Of a DNA stretch of 64,000 bases, positions 46,797 through 58,287 are shown piece after piece. Made by a program: the position numbers and the translations under genes. This DNA comes from Daphnia carinata. Taxonomy: Eukaryota > Arthropoda > Branchiopoda > Diplostraca > Daphniidae. Below the pieces are notes generated by a model that worked only from the letters and a program-made list of their open reading frames with translations, was not told the origin of the DNA and searched no databases. Position 1 is the first letter of the stretch, and the number at the start of each line of letters is the position of its first letter. The DNA lies in assembly GCF_022539665.2 (NCBI RefSeq), contig NC_081332.1, forward strand, positions 6,786,303 through 6,850,302. Reading direction: 5' to 3'.

Positions 46797-46870
46797 TGAA
46801 GATTTTGTAGCTCAGTGGTATATGGTCGGATATAGACACGTATAACAGTGGTTCAATCCCGACATCTTGC
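46797..46870 (+). repeat. tRNA-like sequence with partial acceptor stem
   Basis: TAGCTCAGTGG at 46808-46818 is a perfect A box and GGTTCAATCCC at 46850-46860 a perfect B box. The 5' AAGAT pairs with 3' ATCTT at the right distance. The T stem pairs only partly, so it is probably a pseudogene or SINE head. Confidence 0.45.
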
Positions 46871-47036
46871 GAAATTTTTTCCGGCGTTGTGGTTTCGATG
46901 TCGTCCGAAGAGGTCACCGTCGTCCTGTTTGTGGTTCCGATGAGAGGTCGGTGGAATTTGACAATGTTTTTGGTGCGATATTTTTCATTTTAGCCTGGGA
47001 GAGGAGGTTAAGGGGTCTAACAAAAAAAAGGGTATA

Positions 47037-47970
47037 GGGGAGACTGGGGTGTGTTGGGACACGTTTTGTTTTTCGTTCATATCTTTGACACAAATTACTC
47101 AATTTTCTTTTTGATTGGCTCAATATATTGCCCTCCTCTTCCTTTACCTCCATGAATTTTTTCAGAATTTTAGAAGAAATTGTGTACCGTCTACAGAATT
47201 TTAAAGTTCTGAAAAATTTGAGGGAGGAGCCTGGGGTGTTGGGTGAAATGGGACACCAGGGTGGGTAATGTGGGACAGCCTCAGTTTATACTTATAAAAT
47301 ACATTTAAAATATTGTAATAAATCAGCAGGATACTACTAAATGAACTGTTTATTTTAGAAAAGTTTTATTTGCTATTAAGATGTAAATGAATAATTTTCC
47401 TTATAGCATAAGAAATTCCTTATAAAATGATAGGGAAAAAAATGAAGGGGCCGGGTTTAGGAAATCGATTACTAAAATCGATATTTGGTTGCTAATATTC
47501 TGTGAAGAAACCTCTTAGATGACGTGGGTAACGTTAAAAACATTAAGGAAATTTTATTTAAAACAATAAATTTAATAATAGGTAATTTTTTTACTAATTA
47601 GTATAGTACTATTTTTGTAGCTCCGCCCTTAACCCCACCTACTACTGTCCTAAAATAATTTTTTTTTTGCAAACGATAGAGAAATGGATAAACATGCTTG
47701 TATGTATAAAATATTAACTATTTGTAGTATTGCGAAGAAAAACGCTAAGCGAAAAATTAAGTAAGGCGAAAAATTAAAGGAAAAAAATACCGTTTTTTTT
47801 AATTTTCTTAATAACTTTTGTATTTATTTACTTATTCGTTTAAAACTTTTACCCTAAATAGGAAACATCTATACCAATAATATATAATTTTATTGAAATT
47901 TTAAATCAATGTTTACTATTTTTCCTCCAGCTGTCCCGCTTCACCCACTGTCCCGGCTCACTCCAGTCTC
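47037..47970. mobile_element. Family M1 element, copy 2
   Basis: It is closely similar to 12477-13399 over its whole length, with the left end GGGGAGACTGGGGTGTGTTG. TA flanks at 47035-47036 and 47971-47972. It has an extra stretch near 47220-47280 (GGAGGAGCCTGGGGTGTTGG) that copy 1 lacks. Confidence 0.85.
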
Positions 47971-48157
47971 TACACTACTTTCTCCAGACATTTTTCATAA
48001 CACCTGGGGCATTACAAAAAGGTGTCTAGACTTAAATTACCCAAACCAACTTATAGGGGTTTTACGCCAAACCAGCCCAACCCCTATTTAAAAAAGGTAA
48101 ACAATTTACATATTTTACCCAAAGATGGTGTTTTGAAAATAAAAAGGACGGAAACCA

Positions 48158-48233
48158 AATAGGACTGGAGAAATAGGACTAACTTTAAAAAACTTTTAGG
48201 GCAGTCCTATTTCTCCTTAGAGATAGTCCTATT
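48158..48233. repeat. Small double-armed hairpin
   Basis: AATAGGACT occurs at 48158 and 48172, and its inverse AGTCCTATT at 48203 and 48225. The pairs can fold as a nested hairpin; it may be a remnant MITE. Confidence 0.45.
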
Positions 48234-49564
48234 CCATTTACTTTGTTCCAGTAGGAACGATGAGCCTCCAATCCGGTAGGCAATCTATTGCGTAAGAGAG
48301 TCGGCTAATATCCATTTCCCCTTTTAAAAACCGATGGTGTTAACTCATTAGTTAAATGGTTCACAAAACATTTTTTTTCTTTTCCTATTTTAATTTAACT
48401 TGCAGGAGCACATGAACTATATTATATTTGATAGAGTTCATTTAACAGAATACTATTAGACATACTACAGAAATATTTATTACTTATATTGCACTTTATG
48501 TGGTCATAACCAACTTTTTCATTTGCATTTATGTTTTACTATTTCATACAACTATCGTTACATTATATAGAGCTCTTACATATTCTGATTTGGGGTGATA
48601 TTGTCACATGCACTTTTGTATTTAACCTGGAAGGAAAGAATACAACAGTGACAACAAAAAGTAATACGATCTTCTTCTCTAATAACAACCAAAGAATAAA
48701 CAAGAACTTTACCGAAACTTGGAGCAACACTGTGAAAACCGCTAGGAAACCCACGGGAACTCAACTAACGGAGTTTAGACAATCCCGGGAGCTCCTCCCT
48801 ATAGAGACTCCTCGAGTGGAGTTTCGCAGCAGTGTTTTATACTGCTGCGCGAACCACACCCCTTCCGTATCTCTTCATCTCTTTTAGGGTAGCATTTCTT
48901 CTCGTGAGTTCTTTCCCCCGGTTGCAGCGTAGTCTAAGGAGAGTCATCTCTGTGAAGAGATAATCATTCTTCTATTTCCCACCCGCGACAATATTCTCTT
49001 ACGTTAGAAAAAAGTTTCTTTGGAGAGAAAAAGGAAAACATATTCAACGAAAAATAACTTTTTGCCTTAGTTTCAGTGAGGGTCTTATTTATCGTTCAAC
49101 CTATAATGAAAGACACGCTGCGAGAAACCCTGTTCGATTATATCGACAATGCGGTTGCCTGTGGTATGATTATTCATAAAAGTGATTCTTTCTTAAATTA
49201 TTCGGGCATTCTACTTGACGGTAAGTGAATCAATTTTGTTTATGCTTTCCTCTTAATCCTATTCATGGTTTTATTTTCTTAAGAGCAACCCACACTGTTG
49301 AAGTATTCATCGCTGTTGTCCCTACCTCACACCATGACGTCTCTGTTGCGAGTTAATAATGATGAGCAGCTGTTTTAACTTCGGGTAGAAAGTAATTTGT
49401 ATTACTTATTGTCGAACACACATAAAACACGGGAGGAAAAAGGGAACCCTTTTAGAACTTGATCTCTGCATACACTTGCGTGAGACATTGCCAGATTGCA
49501 TACATTGAAATAAGAAAAGTAGGCTTACACAGAAAGAGAAATTAGATGATAATTTGAATATCCC
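48234..49564. other. AT-rich region, possible Copia LTR remnant
   Basis: The minus strand below 49565 follows a Copia pol end and a purine-rich tract, so an LTR is expected here. I could not define its borders. A GC-richer stretch at about 48760-48860 includes a TTTTATAC motif. No host gene was seen. Confidence 0.3.
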
Positions 49565-49690
49565 CTCTCAAACCCCACTGAAACCAATTTGCAGCAGCAT
49601 CTCTTGAACTAGTGGACCACCCAGTGACTACGTCAGCAAATCAGCAAGCTGCTCCTTTGGTCCCCACGTACTGCGACTGTATGGTAGCGG
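49565..49690 (-). pseudogene. Copia-type pol C-terminal fragment
   Basis: On the minus strand the frame reads WGPKEQLADLLT, a stop, then SLGGPLVQEMLLQIGFSGV and a final stop. This is the pattern that ends Ty1/Copia RNase H regions (KEQ-ADxLTK). The lysine after LLT is a TAG stop. A purine tract GAGAGGGGA follows, as expected before an LTR. Confidence 0.5.
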
Positions 49691-50220
49691 ACTCCGGGGC
49701 TAATCGAGACACGGGTTGACTGGGCCAAGCTATGTTTTACAGAAACGCTTCATTATAAGATTATGAAATTTACACATCATGTTTGTTAATTACATGCGCA
49801 TTTGGGGATGAGTTTTTGTGGTAGTAGTGGCATCCGTTGTTGAGATACGGTCATAAGAACTTTTTAATGGTTCGTAAAAATATGTTGGGCTCTAATAAAA
49901 TATTTAATTACGGCCACGTCATTCGATGCATAATTTTACCAAAACTATAGTGAAATACACTGTTCATTTTCACACCTTTCTTTGGTTAAAAAAAAGAAAT
50001 TCTGAAGCGGTTTGCTGAAAATCACACATTTTCAAAGACACCAGCCATGGGGCAGGTGTGGACAACAAATTCTGGGGTAAAATGGGACGGGGTAAAGGAG
50101 AGCGGATGACAAGCTTGCATCTTGCGCGGCGGTTTTGAATCATTTCTCTCTCGTTAACTGTAAACAAGCAAAATGGCTACGTAATTTCAGTGAAAAAAGG
50201 AATCTGATGAACAGATGTTT
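49691..50220. other. Spacer, no gene seen
   Basis: The frame of the Copia remnant is lost here and no other domain appears. Confidence 0.4.
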
Positions 50221-50223
50221 TAG

Positions 50224-50494
50224 TATATAAAGAAGTTCTTTCACACGGTCGTCTTAACTCGTCTGTCATCGGTCCACTTGGCACCACCTCTGTTCTGCTG
50301 GTATCTTGAAAACGGTAAGCTATCATTCGTGTAATCACTGACAATTAATAGTTTTTGTGACTGTTATTGTTGTTGTGTTGACTTATTTATGACCGCAGCT
50401 CTATTTGGTTCACCTTATCTAGATGGTGCGTAACTATAAGCGAAAACGGTCAGATTGGCTCAAAAAAGAGCCAGTAAAAATGACAACAAAAAAC
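50224..50494 (+). pseudogene. TATA box, untranslated exon and truncated start of a gene beginning MVRNYKRK
   Basis: A TATATAA at 50224 is followed by a leader exon ending at a GTAAGC donor (50314). An acceptor at 50398 gives a second exon whose ATG at 50423 reads MVRNYKRKRSDW before joining sequence of the M2 family and a stop. MxRNYxRK is a common start of pogo/Tigger-type and psq-domain proteins. Beyond about 14 codons no such domain is found. This is the orphan 5' end of a gene or transposon. Confidence 0.4.
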
Positions 50495-51474
50495 TAAAAT
50501 TTTCTCCTGGTGTTAATTAAATAATGCACTATCTAGCAAAATTTTTACGAATTTTCCATCTATAAGATTTTTGGACTTCATTGCATGCTAGTTTAAAGCA
50601 TCTTCCTGTGTGGGAAGACGGGAAGATAATAATAATAAAAAAAGATATAAATAAAATGAACTCAGAGGCGTTTATACCCACAATGATGATTATATTTGTC
50701 TATGTTAAGCATGAAAGTGCAAGAGAGTTTGAATAAAAGACATAAGAAAGTTATGTAAAATAAAAAGGGAAACTGAAAGTGTAATGGGACAATCGTAATA
50801 TAAGCTTACCGCAATAGCGTGAGCGGAATACGAGAGTAGACACAAGACGAAGACGAGGTGTAACACACCTCGTCGGCACGTCTGTAAAACAAGATGCAGA
50901 TAATTGAATACTCACTAAAACACGAAGACACGGATGAGTTCTCTAACAGAATACTAATAATTGGAGAAGGCACTAGATGAATTTGAGACTGACTGTTAGA
51001 ATCAGATCCGCGTCAACAACTGACAGTCTTCAGATCTTGAATTCACCAAGAAACCTCGCATATTGGGCAATTGGTTAATTGCTACGTAATTACTTGCCAA
51101 CAATCGGAGATTTTTTACTATGGCGGGATAATGGTGCGATGATAAGCGTCGCACGAGCCGCCAATCAAAGATGTTGTTATAAGTGGCATGATGCCGATGA
51201 CAAATGATGGTGTTCATTTAGGTCACCGTGCCGCGTAATTTATGGTGCAATAGTGCAATTTCGCAGTTGTGCAATTGTGAAAATCATATGGTTTTATATA
51301 TGTGGTTAATAATGATACATGGAAAAGAAATATCGGGTAAAACGCATATCGGTGTCGTTACACTAGTCATGTTTATCCGAACCCTTTTTCCATTTGCGCT
51401 AGGCACCATCCGCCATAAGAGCCATGTAACATGCCCCAGAAACCCTAAGTGTTCGGACACTAAGGAAGGGCACT
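50462..51474. mobile_element. Family M2 element, copy 3, interrupted by a solo LTR
   Basis: The left part (to 50592) shares CATCTATAAGATTTTTGGACTT and TGTTAATTAAATAATG with M2 copy 1. The right part (51363-51474) matches the other half and ends at CTG before TA. The left tip is missing at the junction with the MVRNYKRK exon. Confidence 0.65.
50593..51362 (-). mobile_element. Solo LTR, 770 bp
   Basis: The insertion is bounded by a perfect 5-bp duplication CTAGT (50588-50592, 51363-51367). Read on the minus strand it starts TGTAACGACACC, a common LTR start. It lacks any gene. The unfilled site is found intact in M2 copy 1. The right end (GATGCTTTAA on that strand) is not a classical CA, so the class is uncertain. 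Confidence 0.65.
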
Positions 51475-51476
51475 GT

Positions 51477-51964
51477 ACGTTACTGGAGAGCGTCGACACC
51501 CTATTTTATAACGGTCCAATGCATTTAGATTATAATTGTTGCGTTAGATGACGTGAACGTATTGTTCGATGTACTAGTACGAGATACGTTACTACTAGTA
51601 CTAGATCTCCAGTCTTGAAACTTCTCGCTTTGCTTTTCTTGCTATATCGAACTTTGCCGTTCGGCGTGGTGAATTACAAGCTTCTGATGTGCTCTTCGCA
51701 GAAAATGTGTTACTTGTTGGAGAAATGCGCTATTTATTTCTGCTGTCCTTAGGGGTCGGGGAAATTTTCGTTCGAACGGAAATTCGAATTTTCTCCCGTA
51801 TAACATTTTAATGGGTGTTTCATGTTTTCATGTTTGTTTTTGTTTTCATGTTCACTTGTCTAACGGTATTAATGGCCAGAGTAGCATTTTCATTTATCAC
51901 ATTCCAGTCAGTAGGTTTTGGATTAACGAAAAGCTTTAAATGCTTCTACTGGGATAGCGACGAT
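51477..51964. other. Spacer, no gene seen
   Basis: Contains CTAGTA-rich palindromic DNA near 51572-51612 (TACTAGTACGAG ... TACTAGTACTAG), otherwise featureless. Confidence 0.4.
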
Positions 51965-52100
51965 TGCCCCCTTTGACAAATGCCCCCCCCCGGCTTTGCT
52001 ACAGTTGCCCCCCCCCCCCGACTTTTGCCCCCCCCCAAAACTAATGCCCTCTTAACTAATGCCCCCTATTCAACGTAACAATAGCCCTCCTTCCATAGGC
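51965..52100. repeat. Irregular TGCCCCC repeats (G-runs on minus strand)
   Basis: At least six runs of five to fourteen C, most preceded by TTG or ATG, are spaced about 15-25 bp apart. The opposite strand could fold as G-quadruplexes. The tract borders the 3' end of a Mutator-like transposase and may be its sub-terminal region. Confidence 0.6.
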
Positions 52101-52135
52101 AATATGATAGACAATAAGTAAAACAGGTTTTATTA

Positions 52136-54270
52136 TTATCTTCTGCGGGTACATCGTCGACTGGGAGGCGTAATTGGGGAATCACCGTCTGCTGACAGGT
52201 GACGGGGTACGTGAACGATACGACGTGGCCGACTGGTTACAGGCGTTAATTTGGCTTCAGCCGAAGGATCATTATCATTGTCGGCTGGCTCTACTGCAGG
52301 AGAAGCGTGGTTAATTGCAGGCGCTCTAACAGTTCCAGCCAAGAATCGCCTTCTCGGTTGAATTGTTGTCCTTTCAGTCGAGTCGGCTTGGTTTTGTGTA
52401 ATCAGCTGAAAATATAATTCAACGCCATTAAGATAAATTATAAGTTAAAAATTAAATGCTAACTTACGTCTGGCTCAGTTAAATGCCTGGATTTTTTTAG
52501 AAAATCCCGCATAGAGATGACACCCTCAATAAAATCCTTTTCGTTTTTTTATATGACCTCATTCCGTTTTCGCTGCGAAAGTGGTTGTCGTCGGGTTGTT
52601 CGTATATTTTCTGACTCGGCTATGTAATCACGGGCTTTAGAATCCTTGGCTTCCTTGATAAAATCTAAAAAATATGAATTGTTTAAATTATCTTTCTGAA
52701 TTGTACATATTAAGTGCATTTAAAAATATTCTAACGCCCCACTTACATATGAAATCCCAAACATTAAGATGGGATTTTCCCATGCGGTCATTCAGCCACC
52801 TGTGCCACGATTCCACCAAATTATTTGTCCGGTTCACCAGGCCAAACACACTGAAGACTTGCGGAGTAATTTCACCAATCCAGTAGCTAAATAGTTGTTC
52901 AGTCGCTTTATTCCTGCCTGAATTGCTGCACTTTCACATCGGAGAACATTATGATAGTAGGCTTTTATATTCTGTTGTAAAATAAAACTGTGTAAGAATT
53001 TCGAAATTTCAATTTAAAATGTCAGGTACTTACTTGATAACCGGCCAAAATTTCATCCGACGGCAAAAGCGCTAACGCGATAAGTCCCTTTACATATTTT
53101 CCTATGACAGTGCTGTTCTTATACGCAAACTGAAGGCCATACTTTTGTATCCTTCTCCAGATAGCCTGAATAAAATTAGATTAATTAAAGTGCCTGCAAC
53201 ATATTCAAAAGATAAATATACCTGAGAGTAGTGAAAAAAGCAACCAATGTGTTGACTTCCGGCCGACTTGACGGCCGCCATCGAACCTTGAATTGCTGCT
53301 TCATAATCAGACATGATGATATCAACCGAAATGAAACGGTCCGGATGAAGTTCATCGAAAATATCGCTGACTTTCTCAAGCACAGCATCATAAAAGATGC
53401 GTGATTTTCTAGTCATTAGAATGTACGCAAATGGGAATGCCTAATGGAAAACTATGGTAAAATATCAGTTTACAGCTTCTTTTTTAATAGTTATTTACCA
53501 AATGACCCCTTGTGATGTGGATAGTGAAGAGCTGTTTAAACAATCCGAGGACTGTTCGAAAAGTTGCGTCAGCTTCACTAAGTTCCGGCAGTAGTGTCGG
53601 GGATAAAAATACCAATGCTTCTCCCTCAACCGTCTTTACCAGGCCTCTAAAAAATTTTCCACCACCAAAGGCATCCCTTTAAAAGAAAAGAGATATTGAA
53701 ATTTTCTTAATAGTATTAATTTTTGGCATTACCTATACTCCTGATACTCTTCAATCAATCCAGCTATTTCTTCTACGGTCTTGGGTATTTGTGGTTGCCT
53801 TCTCCTTTTTGATCGCTGCATTCGACGCTGTATTGCATCACCATAGCCAATGTTAACCCAAGCATTTCCATAATAAAAAATTTAATGATGAATATTTAAT
53901 GATTTCCTCAATGAAGATGGACTTACTCTCTCCGAACGGCGTGAAACACAATCCGAGGTTTACGGCGATCCACAGCAGCAGCATCAGCACACGCGTTAAC
54001 TACACGAAGCAACTGCTGTTCTTCCAGCTGGGGTGTATGATTATGCTTAGCATCACCGTGTTTGCTAAAAATAGCATCTTCAAGTCCCGATTTAACTCTC
54101 GCCTTGCAGCCCCCCTGAAGTTTCTTATGGTACTTGCAGTGATATATGTTGTGCGTGGATCTGTAAAAATAATATATTAAGAATTACTGCTCAACTATGC
54201 TTGAATACAAAATCCAATTCTTACGTTTTCTTCTGTAGATGGTAAATAAATCATTTCTCGGAGTTGTAGC
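52136..54270 (-). pseudogene. Mutator-like (MULE) transposase with FLYWCH-type N terminus, spliced
   Basis: On the minus strand the N-terminal part (about 54180-53925) reads YHCKYHKKLQGGCKARV and then HGDAKHNHTPQ, the Cys/His pattern of FLYWCH zinc fingers. Next come EEIAGLIEEYQEY, then DAFGGGKFFRGLV, and ADATFRTVLGLFKQLFTIH, which matches the first catalytic aspartate block. The exon at 53416-53224 has the second, IMSDYEAAIQGSMAAV, followed by HIGCFFHYSQ spliced to AIWRRIQKYGL, the typical CxxH block. A proline-rich tail ends at 52136. GT-AG introns separate the pieces. I could not join all exons without frame doubt, and terminal repeats were not resolved. Confidence 0.65.
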
Positions 54271-54294
54271 GGGTACCACTGTCCCACATAGCAC

Positions 54295-55206
54295 CAGAGA
54301 TAAGGAGATGGGACACGGAATAGGGAAAGCCGCCATGACAGATTTCGACTCCATCTAGCGGCTAATTCCCTCCCTTTTTCATTAGCAGACAGATTCCCTG
54401 TAAGCAACCATTGTTAAAGGCGACTGATTTGAAATGGTCACGGAGAGTTATACAATGCACCAGATAATAACACACAAAAGAAAGTTTTTTGACTAAAAGT
54501 AAACTCTCAATGAAATTAGTTTTACAGCTTGGTGTATAACATGATTTATTTAACTGGTAACGATTAAAAGTTTCTTCAGACATATTTTGACTGAATAATT
54601 TGATGTAAGATAAATATCTTATTTTGAAAATCTGCTAACAACAAATTTGACGAGGTAATTAACAATATTCGGTTCCTCTTCATGCTAGTCTTGGGGTCCA
54701 TCCGTATCGATATTGTAGCGCCAATGGACTTTGTCGCCTATCGCGCGATGATAGGCGATCCGCAAGTCAACCATTGGCTAGCATTTGTCGCTCTGACCGG
54801 ATGTCGGGAGCTTTAAAAGCCCGACTGACAAGTCAGAGGAAGTAGTCAGTCAGTGATTAGTTAGTTGAACAGCAGTCAAGTAGCCATTCAGTGAGTAGCC
54901 AAGCTGTTGTGTCGTAATCGTCGGATAGTCGATTGTGTTGTCACCTGTTGTGTAGTGCTGTACCTTGTGAAGTGAGTCCAATAAACGAACCTTAACCCAA
55001 AGTTGTTACAATATGTGCATATAAAACTATCGAATTAAGTTTACTATTAGCTAATATATTCCATTTCGCCAAGAAAAAAAGCCAGTATGGTTTTCCAAGT
55101 TAAGAAAGCGGAACCAAAGTGGAGTTAGAACAAAACAGAAGTTTTTTAAGGTTTAAAGCTAGGCGCCCAATGTTTCAGTAAGATAATTAGTCACAGAGCA
55201 TCCTTA
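54295..55206 (-). mobile_element. P-like element, copy 3, internally deleted and interrupted
   Basis: The left end (54295) has the same tip CAGAGATAAGGAGATGGGAC and the left-type sub-terminal block as copy 1. Sequence to about 54690 matches the 3' part of the transposase region. From 55086 to 55206 the sequence matches the THAP-coding 5' part of copy 1, in the same orientation. The middle, with the catalytic region, is absent. A solo LTR and some non-P sequence lie between the two pieces, and a Gypsy element begins right after. Confidence 0.7.
54714..55010 (+). mobile_element. Solo LTR, 297 bp
   Basis: It starts TGTAGCGCC and ends TTGTTACA, bounded by a 4-bp duplication ATAT (54710-54713 and 55011-55014). 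A TTTAAAAG at about 54813 and AATAAA at about 54980 could be its promoter and poly(A) signals. It differs in sequence from the Gypsy LTR at 55208. Confidence 0.8.
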
Positions 55207-55207
55207 G

Positions 55208-55411
55208 TGTAACGAGCCCAAAGACTATCCAAAGGAGGCCACACCTCATACATCCCTCAAGCGTTTCACAAGTGAAAGTGAACGTATCTCCTCCCACTTT
55301 ACCTTCAATATCTGTATCCTTTAGTAGTATAAATACTGCATGATTGTAACATGTAATTCGGAGTTGTTTCGGAAACTCACTGAAAATACACGAGGTATTG
55401 GAAACTTTACA
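55208..55411 (+). repeat. Gypsy 5' LTR, 204 bp
   Basis: It starts TGTAACGAGCCC and ends CTTTACA. A TATA-like AGTATAAATACTG lies at about 55326. It is followed directly by the putative primer-binding site. Confidence 0.7.
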
Positions 55412-55479
55412 ATTGGAGGTCCCAACGAGACTTAAAACTTGTTGTCCAGTAAAAAGTTTCTTACCCGTAACTTATTTCA

Positions 55480-58287
55480 GTGATTGTGCTCTACATTTCC
55501 CGACGAGTCTCCTACAACTCTACCAGACCAAGGAACACCATCAAAGGTAAGCGAATGCCGTTTGATTATCTTACACCAGAGACTACTCGTAAAGAGAATA
55601 CTTTGTACCCAAACGTTGTCGACGAATTATCCCCACCTTTGTACCCTGTACTCCCTAAATCAGACACCACCAGCCAAAATCCCAACCGTCTCCGAGAAAA
55701 TTTTTTGGACCACTGGAAAACTCTTGTGTACTTAGAATTTGAACAAGAGTCAGAACAAAACAAAACCTATCAGACCCTCACGACAAAAGCACATATACAA
55801 CAAATAGAATCTAAGAAACAAGAAGTTAGCAAAGAGACACACAACGCATTGCAATTATATTCATATTCATTGTTAGAATAAACGTTGCAAGCACCTAGTG
55901 GTATAACAGCAGAAACTATTACAAACACCACAAAGACATTTAAAAATCACGTAGAATCCCTCGGTGGCAACACTGAAAACCTTGACAGTATATTGCAACA
56001 GATCAGCATTGTTCATGGTAAAGAAATAGAATTCCTATTCGGTACAATCAGAGTCCCCCAAAAAGAAGTAATACTTGCGCAGATAGCTGAGAAGAAATAT
56101 TCATCTGACTTAAACTACGAGTTACAAAGCATACGAAAACAGCTAGATAGCAACAAGAAAAAGGCAAAAAGTTCCAAATACACCCTAAGTAGTTCCCTTG
56201 AGCAACTCCAAGAAAGTAACGAAGCACTCAAAAACGCCCTTGAAAAGTCTGCCAATCGAATCAGCGAATTAGAAACCAGCCTTGAAACTGCCACAACAAC
56301 AGAGAACCAATTGCAAAACTTTTTACAAAAAAAGGACGAAAACAATATAGCTGTTGAGAGAGAAGGGCAAGAAATAATTAGGAAACTTGAAGATGAAAGA
56401 AAACAACTGGTTACGAGGTTAGAAGACGCCGAACAACAGATAAAAGCAGCTTTAGAAGCAAGCAAACAACTTCAGACAGAAACAAAAGAAACAAAAGAGA
56501 TCATTAAAAAAACCTTAGCAGAAAAAGCAGGTTTACGAAGAAATCTGCTAGACAGTACGACAAAGAATAATTATCTCGAAACGGAATTACAAAAGACCAA
56601 CATACAGGCAGGAGACCGAGAAGAAAAAATTTCGTATCTGGAGAATAGAATAAAAGAATATAGAAAGCAACAGGTAAAATTCGCCGAAACCGAAGACTTA
56701 GACGCCTCCAACGAACCAGGAGAAATAATGAAACTAGTGAGTGAGATAAACGACCTAACCTCAACAACAGAAGAAGACAAATCCCTTCACTTCGAGTTAG
56801 AATCAGAACAAGTCGAAAAGTTACAACAACTTAACGACGACCTAAAAAAACAAATTGAGATCCAAAACGATAACCTCCTTCAACTAAAACAAAAGTATCA
56901 GACTGTCAAAGATAAAGCCAAAATGGGACTTTCACACAAAGAAACTTCGAGAATTGACCGCGACAGAACGGATAGCGATAGGATCGATACATCCACAACC
57001 CAACCGATTCTGAAAGCATTAGGAGAATTATCTTCGAGAGAAGACAAAAAGTCAATTCCAATTTTCAAAGGGAAAAGTACTGATAATTTAATAACAGAAT
57101 GGCTAAAGGACGCAGAACATGTAGCACGCAACAACGACTGGGACGACAACCCAAAAAATAAGATTCTTCTCCGACAGACTAAAAGGTTATGCCCCAGAAT
57201 GGCATGGAAACTACGTAGAAGAGCAGGGTGATGAGTTAAGTTATGACGAGTGGAAAACCGCCATTATTGCAAGATTCCAGGATGCATACGACTTAGCAGC
57301 ACAAAGAAAAAGTTAGCCACACTAAAGCAAAACACCGAAGAAAAATGCAAAGCCTTTATCTCAAGAATCAACAGTTTCTACGAGTCCATTGAAAGCAAAG
57401 AAGAAAAATCAGACCAAAACCAGACCATCGTCGAAGGTCGACTAATAAACACAGTCAAAAGAATGAGAGATTATACCAAAATCAAAATTCTGATGCAAGG
57501 CATTTTACCAAAATTCAGAGCTGAACTCTATTTCAGAATGACCGAAGACCCCTAAGATTTTGATCAGTTATGTAAACAACTAATCATATCCGAAGGCATC
57601 CTATATAGCAAGGAGACTGCAGAAGACAAAGAAATAAACGCGGTAATCGCAGGGATAACGCATCACGAGAAACAACAAGACAACGAACTTTCACAACAAA
57701 AGATAGAAATTGAATTCTTAAAACAAAAAATTCGGGAACTGGAAAATACTAATAAGAATAGTGAATTGTCACAGGATACTGATATAACCATAGCAGCAGC
57801 AGATCGATACGAACCAAGATCTCCACGATCAAGTGATCGATACTCCAGATCACAGAATCCGCGAGTTCGTTTCAACGAGAGACCGAATGGCAGAGGGCCC
57901 AGTAGTGAGCGAAACTTCAATCGTAGCAGAGAGAACAGCCCATATCGCAACAACTATAATTCACAACGAAGAGAAGGTACCTCTCCGGGGTATAGACAAC
58001 CCAATTACTCAACCTATCAACAAACGCAGGGACCCCCGTACAGCAACGGACAGATACATTACAATCAACCAAACTTTCAACCACACAACAATCAACAAGT
58101 GTATCATGAAAACCCGGGTTATCCTCAACAATACCCACAGCAACGACAAAACCAGCCAAACACCCCCGACACCCTTGGGAATAAGATTATTATCTGTTAC
58201 AAGTGCAATAAAAGAGGACACATTGCACGAGAATGTTGGACAGATATGGCACGTATCAACAATCCGAACCGCCGTCCAATGCAGTAA
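55480..58287 (+). pseudogene. Gypsy gag with coiled coil and zinc knuckle, broken
   Basis: Gag forms the particle and binds RNA. An N-terminal frame stops at 55879-55881. The next, 55885-57231, has a long charged coiled-coil region with heptads (LEQLQESNEALKNALEKS). The capsid-like region follows at 57250-57555 in another frame. The frame from 57766 ends with a CCHC knuckle, CYKCNKRGHIAREC (58195-58236). At least three frame breaks are needed to read it all. Confidence 0.7.

Larger units (their letters stand above)
46172..48128. mobile_element. 1.96-kb element with about 150-bp inverted repeats, hosting a nested M1 element
   Basis: The left end CCATCTATGGGTAAAATATA matches the inverse of the right end (CCATCTTTGGGTAAAATATG). 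Similarity continues for about 150 bp, with blocks such as AATGCCCCAGGTGTTA against its inverse and TGTCTGGAAAAAGTAG against CTACTTTCTCCAGACA. No transposase is recognised. It carries two tRNA-like sequences and a complete M1 element. Confidence 0.65.

Noticed and set aside
46797..46870. Functional tRNA gene
   Set aside because: Boxes are perfect but T stem and parts of the acceptor stem do not pair; called tRNA-like only.
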